Part shown: positions 7,819 through 14,875 of the stretch, piece after piece
How the letters are laid out: the number at the start of each line of letters is the position of its first letter
Position numbering within the stretch: the first letter of the stretch is position 1
Notes under the pieces: model-generated
Seen by the model: only the letters and a program-made list of their open reading frames with translations
Database searches by the model: none
Told to the model about the DNA's origin: nothing
Program-made: the position numbers and the translations under genes
Source of the DNA: Rhizobacter sp. Root1238
Lineage (GTDB): Bacteria > Pseudomonadota > Gammaproteobacteria > Burkholderiales > Burkholderiaceae_C
Assembly (NCBI RefSeq): GCF_001425825.1
Contig: NZ_LMDM01000021.1
Span: 1 to 51,014, forward strand
DNA length: 51,014 nucleotides
Reading direction: 5' to 3'

Positions 7819-10079
7819 CAGGTTTCCTTCACGCAATCCACGTGGTATGTGCGCGAGCCTTCGCCGCTGTCGTGTTCCACCAGCCCGTGCACGTCGGTGT
7901 CGAAGCCGGGAAACTTGCCGTTGAACTCGCGCGTGAACTTCAGGTAGTCGACGATCTTCTTGTTGAAGCGCTCGCCGGGGATCAGCAGCGGGATGCCCGG
8001 CGGGTACGGCGTCAGCAGCGAGGTGGTGACGCGGCCTTCGAGGTCGTCGATCGCCACCCGCTCGGTGTCGCGGTGCGCAATGCGCGCGAACGCATCGGTC
8101 GGCTTCATCGCCGGCTGCAGGTCCGACAGGTACATCTCGGTGGTCAGCCGCGCGATGTCGCCCTTCGCGTACATCTCGTGGATCGACTGGCTCAGGTCGG
8201 CCAGCCCCATGCGCTCGTAGCGCGGGTGCGCGGCGACGAACTCCGGCAGCACGCGCCACAGCGGCGCATTGCGGTCGTAGTCGTCCTTGAACTGCTGCAG
8301 CGCGGTCAGCAGCGTGTTCCAACGGCCCTTCGTGATGCCGATCGTGAACATGATGAAGAACGAGTACAGCCCGGTCTTCTCGACCACCACGCCGTGCTCG
8401 GCGAGGAACTTGGTGACGATGGACGCGGGGATGCCGGTCTTCGCGAACTTGCCCGAGACATCGAGCCCCGGCGTGATCAGCGTGCACTTGATGGGGTCGA
8501 GCAGGTTGAAGCCGCCCGCCAGGTCGCCGAAGCCGTGCCACTTCTCGCCGGCCTTCAGCACCCAGTCGGTGCTCTTGCCGATGCCTTCGCCGACCAGCTT
8601 GTCCGGGCCCCAGACCTTGAACCACCAGTCCTTGCCGTATTCCTTGTCGACCTTGCGCATCGCGCGGCGGAAGTCCATCGACTCGGCGATGCTCTCCTCG
8701 ACCAGCGCGCGCCCGCCCGGCGCTTCCATCATCGCGGCGGCCACGTCGCAGCTCGCGATGATCGCGTACTGCGGGCTGGTCGACGTGTGCATCAGGTAGG
8801 CCTCGTTGAAGAGGTGCGTGTCGAGCTTGCGGTGCTGCGCGTCTTGCACCAGCACCTGCGAGGCCTGGCTGATGCCGGCCAGCAGCTTGTGGGTGGACTG
8901 CGTCGCGTAGACGATCTGGTCCTTCGGGCGCGGCCGGTTGCGGCCCATCGCATGGAACTCGCCGTAGAACTCGTGGAAGGCGGCGTGCGGCAGCCAGGCT
9001 TCGTCGAAGTGCAGCGTGTCGATGTAGCCGTCGAGCGATTTCTTGATGCTCTCGGTGTTGTAGAGCACGCCGTCGTAGGTGCTCTGCGTCAGCGTCAGGA
9101 TGCGCGGCTTGACCTTCTTCGCATCGACGCCGGCCAGCAGCGGGTTCTTCGCGATCTTGCGGCGGATGGCCTCGGGCGAGAACTCGGCCTCGGGGATCGG
9201 GCCGATGATGCCGTAGTGGTTGCGCGTGGGCGGCAGGAACACCGGCACCGCGCCGGTCATGATGATCGAGTGCAGGATCGACTTGTGGCAGTTGCGGTCG
9301 ACCACCACCACGTCGCCCGGCGCCACGTTGTGGTGCCACACCATCTTGTTGCTGGTGCTGGTGCCGTTGGTCACGAAGAAGCAGTGGTCGGCATTGAAGA
9401 TGCGCGCCGCGTTGCGCTCGCTCTCGGCGATGGGGCCGGTGTGGTCGAGCAGCTGGCCGAGTTCGTCGACGCTGTTGCAGACGTCGGCGCGCAGCATGTT
9501 CTCGCCGAAGAACTGGTGAAACATCCGCCCGACCGGGCTCTTCAGGAACGCGACGCCGCCCGAGTGGCCGGGGCAGTGCCAGGAGTACGAGCCGTCCTGC
9601 GCGTAGTCGACCAGCGCGCGGAAGAACGGCGGCGCGAGGCCGTCCATGTACGACTTGGCTTCGCGGATGATGTGGCGGGCCACGAACTCCGGCGTGTCCT
9701 CGAACATGTGAATGAAGCCGTGCAGCTCGCGCAGCACGTCGTTGGGCAGGTGCTGCGAGGTGCGCGTCTCGCCATACAGGTAGATCGGGATCTCGGCGTT
9801 CTTGAAGCGGATCTCTTGAATGAACTTCCGCAGGTTCAGCACCACCGGGTCGAGCTCGGGGCCCTGGGTGAACTCGTTGTCGTCGATCGACAGGATGAAG
9901 GCGCTGGCGCGGCTTTGCTGCTGCGCGAACTGCGACAGGTCGCCATAGCTGGTGGCGCCCAGCACCTCGAAGCCCTCTTTTTCGATGGCCGCGGCCAGCG
10001 CCCGGATTCCCAGGCCCGAGGTGTTCTCGGAACGGAAGTCTTCGTCGATGATGACGATCGGAAAGTTGAATCGAAGCAT
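7818..10079 (-). CDS. Orn/Lys/Arg decarboxylase, biodegradative PLP type
   Basis: This 753-residue fold-type I PLP decarboxylase has the family's three parts: an N-terminal wing domain (IVIIDEDFRSENTSG, response-regulator-like), the PLP core and a C-terminal domain. The Schiff-base lysine is in QSTHKLLAG (Lys398), with HFDEAW (Asp359) for the pyridine nitrogen and HCPGH near the start of the core. The length matches E. coli AdiA/LdcC. Substrate choice between arginine, lysine and ornithine cannot be read safely. Such enzymes consume protons and make polyamines. The ATG at 10079 is preceded by GAGGTGACC. A longer frame starting at 10295 overlaps the divergent promoter region and was rejected. 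It is coupled to the downstream exported protein. Confidence 0.93.
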   Translation of the reverse strand: MLRFNFPIVIIDEDFRSENTSGLGIRALAAAIEKEGFEVLGATSYGDLSQFAQQQSRASAFILSIDDNEFTQGPELDPVVLNLRKFIQEIRFKNAEIPIYLYGETRTSQHLPNDVLRELHGFIHMFEDTPEFVARHIIREAKSYMDGLAPPFFRALVDYAQDGSYSWHCPGHSGGVAFLKSPVGRMFHQFFGENMLRADVCNSVDELGQLLDHTGPIAESERNAARIFNADHCFFVTNGTSTSNKMVWHHNVAPGDVVVVDRNCHKSILHSIIMTGAVPVFLPPTRNHYGIIGPIPEAEFSPEAIRRKIAKNPLLAGVDAKKVKPRILTLTQSTYDGVLYNTESIKKSLDGYIDTLHFDEAWLPHAAFHEFYGEFHAMGRNRPRPKDQIVYATQSTHKLLAGISQASQVLVQDAQHRKLDTHLFNEAYLMHTSTSPQYAIIASCDVAAAMMEAPGGRALVEESIAESMDFRRAMRKVDKEYGKDWWFKVWGPDKLVGEGIGKSTDWVLKAGEKWHGFGDLAGGFNLLDPIKCTLITPGLDVSGKFAKTGIPASIVTKFLAEHGVVVEKTGLYSFFIMFTIGITKGRWNTLLTALQQFKDDYDRNAPLWRVLPEFVAAHPRYERMGLADLSQSIHEMYAKGDIARLTTEMYLSDLQPAMKPTDAFARIAHRDTERVAIDDLEGRVTTSLLTPYPPGIPLLIPGERFNKKIVDYLKFTREFNGKFPGFDTDVHGLVEHDSGEGSRTYHVDCVKET

Positions 10080-10221
10080 GGTCACCTCAAGGAAACGCCG
10101 GGGGGCAACGGAATGGAAGGCGCGAAGTGTAGGGCCGTTCGATGACGGGCGTGGGGCCCCCTTACACTGCCCTTCGGTGCGTGCGGGGTGGACGCAACAG
10201 ACCTTCAAACGAGGAGAGGCC

Positions 10222-10662
10222 ATGGACATGAGCCCGTCGACGTTCTGGTGGGTGGCAGCGGGGCTGGCGGTGGCCGCCGAGCTGGCCACCGGCACCTTCT
10301 ACCTGCTGATGTTCGCGCTCGGCCTGGCCGCCGCGGCGCTGGCGGCCCTGCTCGGCTTCAAGCTGCCCGGCCAGCTGGTGATGGCGGCCGTGGTGGGCGG
10401 CGGCGCGGTCGCGCTGTGGCACTGGCGGCGCCTGCAGCGGCCGGCGTCCGGCCCGGTGCGCGAGAACCGCGACGTCAACATCGATATCGGTGAGCGGGTG
10501 AGCGTTGCGGCCTGGGCCGACGACCGCACCGCCCGCGTGCCCTACCGCGGCTCCACCTGGACTGCGCGGCTCGCCCCCGATGCCCCCGCGTTGCCCGGCG
10601 AGCACGTGGTGCAGGCGGTGGAAGGCAACTGGCTGGTGCTGGTGCCCGCCGCGGGCCGCTGA
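10222..10662 (+). CDS. NfeD-family membrane protein
   Basis: A 146-residue protein with two or three transmembrane helices in the first 70 residues (WWVAAGLAVAAELATGTFYLL and a following helix), then a short linker and a C-terminal OB-fold beta domain (GERVSVAAW to GNWLVLVPA). This is the short NfeD form. NfeD proteins pair with stomatin/SPFH proteins and are thought to help organise membrane microdomains. GAGGAGAGG lies just upstream of the ATG. It precedes the QmcA-like SPFH gene by 37 bp, the typical arrangement. Confidence 0.9.
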   Translation: MDMSPSTFWWVAAGLAVAAELATGTFYLLMFALGLAAAALAALLGFKLPGQLVMAAVVGGGAVALWHWRRLQRPASGPVRENRDVNIDIGERVSVAAWADDRTARVPYRGSTWTARLAPDAPALPGEHVVQAVEGNWLVLVPAAGR

Positions 10663-10699
10663 TTCCCTCTCCCCTCCCCTACTCCCTGGAAAGCCCCTC

Positions 10700-11617
10700 A
10701 TGGAAATCGCGTTGATTCTGGTGGTGATCGTCGGCATCTTCATCGTGCGCACGCTGAAGATCGTGCCGCAGCAGCATGCCTGGGTGGTCGAGCGGCTGGG
10801 CAAGTACGACCGCACGCTGGTGCCGGGGCTGAGCTTCGTGGTGCCCTTCATCGAGCGGGTGGCCTACAAGCATTCGCTGAAGGAAGTGCCGCTCGACGTG
10901 CCGAGCCAGGTCTGCATCACGAAGGACAACACGCAGCTGCAGGTCGACGGGATCATCTACTTCCAGATCACCGACCCGATGCGCGCGAGCTACGGCTCGA
11001 GCAACTACGTGTTCGCGATCACGCAGCTGGCGCAGACGCTGCTGCGCTCGGTGATCGGCAAGATGGAGCTGGACAAGACCTTCGAGGAACGCGACACGAT
11101 CAACGGCGCGGTGGTGAGCGCGCTCGACGAGGCGGCCGGCAACTGGGGCGTGAAGGTGCTGCGCTACGAGATCAAGGACCTGACGCCGCCGGCCGAGATC
11201 CTGCGCTCGATGCAGGCGCAGATCACCGCCGAGCGCGAGAAGCGCGCGCTGATCGCCGCGTCCGAAGGCCGCAAGCAGGAGCAGATCAACATCGCGACCG
11301 GCGAGCGCGAAGCGTCGATCGCCCGTTCCGAAGGTGCGCGGCAGGCCGAAATCAACAAGGCGCAGGGCGAGGCCGCGGCGATCACCGCGGTGGCCGACGC
11401 GACGGCCGGTGCCATCCGCAAGATCGCCGAGGCGATCCGCGAGCCTGGCGGTGAGCAGGCGGTGCAGCTGAAGGTGGCCGAGAAGGCGGTCGACGCGTAT
11501 GCCCACCTGGCGCAGAAGAACAACACGATGATCGTGCCGGGGAACATGACCGAGGTGGCGGGCCTGATCGGCACCGCGATGGCGCTGATGAAGGCCAAGG
11601 CACCGGGCCAGCCCTGA
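10700..11617 (+). CDS. qmcA: SPFH/stomatin family membrane protein QmcA
   Basis: A 305-residue protein, the same length as E. coli QmcA. It has an N-terminal membrane anchor (IALILVVIVGIFIV), an SPFH/band-7 domain (QQHAWVVERLGKYDR, DGIIYFQITDPMRA, SVIGKMELDKTFEERDTIN) and an Ala/Glu-rich coiled coil (about 165-245) with repeats around EREKRALIAASEGRKQEQIN. Stomatins form oligomeric membrane scaffolds that influence proteolysis and membrane organisation. The upstream NfeD gene is the usual partner. tRNA-Ser follows on the same strand. Confidence 0.93.
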   Translation: MEIALILVVIVGIFIVRTLKIVPQQHAWVVERLGKYDRTLVPGLSFVVPFIERVAYKHSLKEVPLDVPSQVCITKDNTQLQVDGIIYFQITDPMRASYGSSNYVFAITQLAQTLLRSVIGKMELDKTFEERDTINGAVVSALDEAAGNWGVKVLRYEIKDLTPPAEILRSMQAQITAEREKRALIAASEGRKQEQINIATGEREASIARSEGARQAEINKAQGEAAAITAVADATAGAIRKIAEAIREPGGEQAVQLKVAEKAVDAYAHLAQKNNTMIVPGNMTEVAGLIGTAMALMKAKAPGQP

Positions 11618-11630
11618 GCGAAATTCCCGC

Positions 11631-11650
11631 GGGGCCGGGTCGAAGGCCCC
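11631..11650 (+). terminator. Weak hairpin after qmcA
   Basis: GGGGCC, an 8-nt loop, then GGCCCC lies 13 bp after the qmcA stop. There is no T-run, so intrinsic termination is uncertain. Confidence 0.35.
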
Positions 11651-11662
11651 CCGGACCTGGGC

Positions 11663-11668
11663 TAAACT
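11663..11668 (+). promoter_or_regulatory. Candidate -10 box of the tRNA-Ser promoter
   Basis: TAAACT is followed by CGCC, 10 bp before the tRNA 5' end, a suitable place for a sigma-70 -10 element. No good -35 is seen. Confidence 0.35.
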
Positions 11669-11678
11669 CGCCGGCTCC

Positions 11679-11769
11679 GGAGAGATGGATGAGCGGTTTA
11701 AGTCGCACGCCTGGAAAGCGTGTGGGGGTTAATAGCCCCCCGCGGGTTCGAATCCCGCTCTCTCCGCCA
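11679..11769 (+). tRNA. tRNA-Ser (GGA anticodon)
   Basis: The 91-nt gene has a 7-bp acceptor stem (GGAGAGA with TCTCTCC), discriminator G and an encoded CCA at 11767-11769. The anticodon stem CACGC/GCGTG carries loop CTGGAAA, giving anticodon GGA at 11713-11715, which reads UCC/UCU. A long variable arm (GTGGGGGTTAATAGCCCCC) and the T-loop GGTTCGAATCC are typical of class II serine tRNA. Its 3' end is repeated at 13869-13882, suggesting use as an integration site. Confidence 0.97.
11756..11769 (+). repeat. tRNA 3'-end core, left copy of att-like repeat
   Basis: CGCTCTCTCCGCCA at the tRNA-Ser 3' end recurs exactly at 13869-13882. tRNA 3' ends are the usual target of tyrosine integrases. Confidence 0.5.
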
Positions 11770-11808
11770 CTGGTTTTCCAGGGCCGCTCGCGCCCTTCCC
11801 GCCCCACC

Positions 11809-11906
11809 CCGACCGTTCGCCCTGAGCAGGGACCGAGCTTGTCGAGGGGCCGTGTCGAAGGGTTGCAGCCGAAGCGCGTGTGCCAGCGCCGACGGCGCCT
11901 TCATCC
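11809..11906. repeat. 98-bp dispersed repeat, copy 1
   Basis: It matches 14175-14272 at 96 of 98 positions. It contains TTCGCCCTGAGC, GAGCTTGTCGAGGGGC and TCGAAGGGTTG, which look like pieces of the short intergenic TTCGCCCTGAGC/TTGTCGAAGGG repeat common in Burkholderiales. It lies 40 bp after tRNA-Ser. Confidence 0.9.
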
Positions 11907-12255
11907 CGCTATCCGCCTTCCACGCGGCGCTCCGTCGACGCATGTCGTGGATTGCGTTGATCTTGATGTAGTCGATTCAAGCAGACAGCCGTATTGGGCC
12001 GACGGGCTCGAAAGCTGTCTTCAGGACTGAAGAACCTCATCCCGCTGGAGGGTTCAGCCGAAAACTTGAGTCCCAAGTGTCTCGGACGTGACTTGAAAAC
12101 CCGTCGGGCCGGTGACCTCTTGGACCTTCCGCTGCGCGCCGGACCTGCTCAGCCGGTCTCCAGCTGCGCGGTCGCTGCGGCCCAGGATCCGTTGATCGAG
12201 CGTGACAGCCATGGGACCATCCGGTTCACAAGCTGACGTCGGCAGCTGCCCGCGA

Positions 12256-12450
12256 CCGACCGTGGAGATCGCCCGCCGCGCGCGGCAGCGGCCGCCTCGC
12301 AGCAACTGGGGCGCCCGCCGCATCAGCAAGAAGCTCGAGGAGTTGGTGGGCGTGAAGCGCCTCAGGTCGGAACCCTCGCGAGTGCCAATGACAGCGATGA
12401 CTTCTCGGACGGTGGCAACGTGCTCGCTGCGGCGGGATTCCGCTGATTGG
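12256..12450 (+). pseudogene. Degraded transposase remnant (IS481/IS3-like), tentative
   Basis: A frame encodes RPPRSNWGARRISKKLEEL followed by TSRTVATCSLRRDSADW. The order, WGARR-I-x-x-x-L-E-x-L then S-T-V-x-x-I-L-R-R-H-G-L-like, is that of the helix-turn-helix to catalytic-core junction of IS481/IS3 transposases. The catalytic DDE core, the start and the terminal repeats are missing. Confidence 0.35.
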
Positions 12451-12680
12451 CCGCGTGACCAGCATTCAAATCAAAAAATGCCGGCAACCACTCGCGCCCC
12501 ACACTATCCGATTCGCACCACGCGACACCCCTCGACCTACCCCCATCCCGGAGTCGCTCAGACCTCCCTCCGATGGCATGGCCAACGAGGCGACGATCCT
12601 CACTGAGGCGCTGCAGAGCAGCATGGCGAACGAGAGGAAGGCTTGGGAGTCCAGGTGGCGAAGGTAGCCACGCCATCCGC

Positions 12681-13118
12681 CTACTTGTGAAAAAGGGCGT
12701 ATCCACCGCCGCCATCCACCGTCACCATCAACCAACCCTCTTGCATGACTTGTGCAAACGTCATCTGTTTCGTGTCGGTCGGCGCCGAGCCCTGAACGCA
12801 ATTTGCCGGCGGCGCACCCGGCAGCGCGCGAACCCAGGCAGCGACGGTCGACGCTGTGACACAAATCAATTGGTCGGTCGGCTTGGCAATCGCCACTTCG
12901 AGCTTGGTGAGTCGGCCGTCCTGCGCATCGACCTGCGTTTCCAGCTTGGTCAGCCGGCCGTCTTGACCGTCGGCCTGCCCCTGCAATGCGCTGAAGTTCC
13001 CATTGACCTCCGCCGACTTGATGGCCGTTCCGGCACTGAAGGTGTATGGAATCGCCGCGGTCGCCGCAGCGGCCGCAAAAGCCAACGCGCCGAGCGCAAT
13101 CATGGCATTCTTCTTCAT
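12681..13118 (-). CDS. Small secreted protein with coiled-coil stalk
   Basis: This 145-residue protein has a clear signal peptide (MKKNAMIALGALAFAAAAATA) and then IPYTFSAGTAIKSAEVNGNFSAL, a signature found at the N-terminus of many exported proteins of unknown function. Two near-identical heptad segments follow (GQDGRLTKLETQVDA and AQDGRLTKLEVAIA), predicted as a short coiled coil. A C-terminal domain of about 65 residues contains two cysteines (ICVTAS, NCVQGS) that could form a disulfide. A GAGGAGGAAA ribosome site precedes the ATG at 13118. It lies 12 bp after a tiny lipoprotein gene on the same strand, so the two are probably an operon. Confidence 0.8.
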   Translation of the reverse strand: MKKNAMIALGALAFAAAAATAAIPYTFSAGTAIKSAEVNGNFSALQGQADGQDGRLTKLETQVDAQDGRLTKLEVAIAKPTDQLICVTASTVAAWVRALPGAPPANCVQGSAPTDTKQMTFAQVMQEGWLMVTVDGGGGYALFHK

Positions 13119-13130
13119 CAAGTTTCCTCC

Positions 13131-13280
13131 TCAGTTCCAGGTTGCAGAGTCCCAAGCCGCGGTGCCGTCCCAACGGCTTGTTGCGTCTGGAGGTGTAGTT
13201 GAGTTGCTCGATGAACCGCCGCCACATGCCGGCACCGCCAGCACGAGCAACGTCATGAGCGCCGCAGCGATGCGTCGCAT
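13131..13280 (-). CDS. 49-residue putative lipoprotein
   Basis: A very short gene: ATG at 13280, stop TGA at 13131-13133, with GGAGGG 7 nt upstream of the start. The peptide is a lipoprotein-type signal (MRRIAAALMTLLVLAVPAC, lipobox VPAC, Cys19), then GGGSSSNSTTPP and a Trp-rich tail with TSRWDGTAAWDSATWN. After lipidation only about 31 residues would remain, with a flexible GS/TP linker and three tryptophans. It sits immediately before the coiled-coil secreted protein. The function is unknown; together they could form an envelope-anchored pair. Confidence 0.6.
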   Translation of the reverse strand: MRRIAAALMTLLVLAVPACGGGSSSNSTTPPDATSRWDGTAAWDSATWN

Positions 13281-13868
13281 TCGGATCCCTCCACGTGAGT
13301 GACTGCGATTCGAGCAGCCTTTGGTGGGTCGATCATAACGGGTCGCGCTCCGGATTCGCTATTGCGCATCCGAGTAAGAGGTCGCATGGCGTACTGCTCG
13401 GAATCGGAGATCTTCCTAGCATTCGCAAGCATGAGGCAGAAGCGCGCGCACCTCCGTTCGCCGTCAACGCTGCGAATGTCAGCCGGTCTGGCGCCCTCTA
13501 CATCGTCAAGGACGTGCTGCGCGGTCGACGACATCGCGCTGTCGATCGGTGCGAGCGCGACGCTCGACGTCACGCAGGCTGAGGAGGCGTCGACGCTGAT
13601 CGCGTCGGCGTCGGCGATGCTTCAAATCCGTCTGCCTTCACGCCCTTGTCAGTAAGGAAATCAACGGGCTTTAGTACCAAGTCTAAGTTGTTGATAAAGG
13701 TTCTTTGCCTCCAGAAAAACAGGCAATTCGGTCCCGGCATATTTCCGGCCGCGCCACGTGCGCCAATGCTGGCGGTCACGTCCTTGCGAATCATCGCGGG
13801 TGGAAAGTTCTGGTACGACCGCTCGGTGCCGGCAAGCGACCCGCCAAGGAACTGCAGCGCAAGCGCGT

Positions 13869-13882
13869 CGCTCTCTCCGCCA
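13869..13882 (+). repeat. Second copy of tRNA-Ser 3' end (att-like)
   Basis: CGCTCTCTCCGCCA is identical to 11756-11769. It overlaps by five bases (CGCCA) a 17-bp sequence that recurs at 14859-14875. Confidence 0.5.
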
Positions 13883-13894
13883 GTTGTCAGTCGC
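13878..13894 (+). repeat. 17-bp repeat shared with the right boundary
   Basis: CGCCAGTTGTCAGTCGC is identical to 14859-14875, where it covers the stop codon of the histidine kinase gene. Confidence 0.6.
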
Positions 13895-14040
13895 AGGACC
13901 TCTCTGGTCCTCGATTCGCTCGGCACAAGCGCTCAGCGACAGCCCTGTCACTGGACTCAAGGAGTAGCTCCGGCCTGTCATGATCGTGAGGCGGCTACCG
14001 AACACCCCACGAGCAGCTCGTCGCGCGCAAGCCTTGCCTT

Positions 14041-14174
14041 TCAGCGAATCTGCAGGTTCTCCAGCGCCAGCGGCACCGCGTTCCAGGCGGCCCCGCAGCC
14101 GGTCGGCGACGCGTACTGAAAATCGAACACCAACTCGTGTGCCGCGTTCAAGCCCATCAGGCGGGCGCCCCATT
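14041..14174 (-). pseudogene. 3' stub of a broken gene
   Basis: The minus strand encodes a natural-looking C-terminus (GLNAAHELVFDFQYASPTG and GAAWNAVPLALENLQIR, then stop). Its upstream side is cut off by the 98-bp repeat at 14175-14272, beyond which the frame reads only the repeat and unrelated sequence. It is probably the remnant of a secreted or structural protein; the family is not recognised. Confidence 0.45.
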
Positions 14175-14272
14175 CCGACCGTTCGCCCTGAGCAGGGACC
14201 GAGCTTGTCGAGGGGCCGTGTCGAAGGGTTGCAGCCGAAGCGCGCGTGCCAGCGCCGATGGCGCCTTCATCC
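14175..14272. repeat. 98-bp dispersed repeat, copy 2
   Basis: It matches 11809-11906 in the same orientation with two mismatches. It lies directly at the broken edge of the gene stub ending at 14174. Confidence 0.9.
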
Positions 14273-14314
14273 TGCGCGCCAGCGGCCAGCACTACTTCGA
14301 TCAAGGTGCGCGCT

Positions 14315-14524
14315 CTAGGGCATCCGCTTCGGAGGCCCCAAGGTGCCACAAAGCACGTATGCGAGCGCCCAGCTGGGAAGGGTCACGAGGCCCCAGACGA
14401 CTCCGACGATGAGGACCTTCTTGTCCAGGTTGGGGATGAAGATCGCTGCGGCCGCCGCGCCAAAGGCGCCGAGGGCACCGAACCACCAGATCACTTGACC
14501 AAGTCGAAACAACATTTCCTTCAT
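14315..14524 (-). CDS. Small two-helix membrane protein
   Basis: A 69-residue protein from the ATG at 14524. It begins MKEMLFRLGQVIWWFG and has two hydrophobic segments (about 8-33 and 40-60: VIWWFGALGAFGAAAAAIFI and VLIVGVVWGLVTLPSWALAY) joined by a short charged loop (PNLDKK). The tail is basic. It resembles the many short inner-membrane proteins of unknown function. A GTGGGGA sequence upstream could serve as ribosome site. A longer in-frame start at 14653 adds a non-conserved basic extension and was not used. Confidence 0.55.
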   Translation of the reverse strand: MKEMLFRLGQVIWWFGALGAFGAAAAAIFIPNLDKKVLIVGVVWGLVTLPSWALAYVLCGTLGPPKRMP

Positions 14525-14867
14525 GTGATCCCCACTCGATGCCGCTGTAGCCCGCGGCAGGCACTGCGAAAGCCAGCCGATCAGAGGTTTCCGCCGCGCC
14601 GCCGCAGCACCAACTGGTCGTCCACGCTGGGGCCACTCGATGAAGACTTCCATGCATCCTCCCCGGCCTCGGCAGGCTCGCTGCGGTTCGACCGACTGGG
14701 CGTGAACCAGCCCGCGGCCACGGGCGAGATCATCACTCGCGCTGCCGCGCGCGTCAAAGCCGACCTCGGGCGAGCGCCTCGGTGTTCACCCGCAGCCGGG
14801 GCCTCACCTATGAACAGGGGTAGCACGACCAGTCTGTATCGAGGAATAAAAGTCCTGGCGCCAGTTG
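14525..14867. other. Intergenic, no gene seen
   Basis: No supported gene in about 340 bp. It ends at the 17-bp repeat overlapping the histidine kinase stop. Short minus-strand frames lack ribosome sites. Confidence 0.5.
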
Positions 14868-14875
14868 TCAGTCGC
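14859..14875 (+). repeat. Right-hand copy of 17-bp boundary repeat
   Basis: CGCCAGTTGTCAGTCGC is identical to 13878-13894. Its last bases are the complement of the histidine kinase C-terminal codons and stop. Confidence 0.6.

Larger units (their letters stand above)
11770..12680. other. Gene-poor segment after tRNA-Ser
   Basis: About 0.9 kb with no supported intact gene. It holds copy 1 of a 98-bp dispersed repeat (11809-11906) and a degraded transposase-like stretch (about 12256-12450). The short open frames in the rest lack ribosome sites and recognisable domains. Confidence 0.6.
13281..14040. other. Segment without a confident gene
   Basis: About 0.76 kb. Minus-strand frames at 13253-13573 and 13570-13926 exist; the second includes SYQNFPPAMIRKDV and FINNLDLVLKPVDFLTDKG, which reads like real protein. 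Neither has a convincing start or a known family, and they may be decayed. The segment contains the junction of two att-like repeats at 13869-13894. Confidence 0.5.

Noticed and set aside
7021-9339. 772-codon frame joining decarboxylase and exported protein
   Set aside because: Its first two thirds are an out-of-frame reading of the decarboxylase. The real genes meet at TGATG at 7816-7820.
7608-10145. 845-codon plus-strand frame opposite the decarboxylase
   Set aside because: Shadow frame; the minus strand encodes the PLP lysine motif and conserved core.
13646-14119. 157-codon plus-strand frame in the gene-poor segment
   Set aside because: No ribosome site and no recognisable domain. The minus strand at its 3' part reads as a more natural protein C-terminus.
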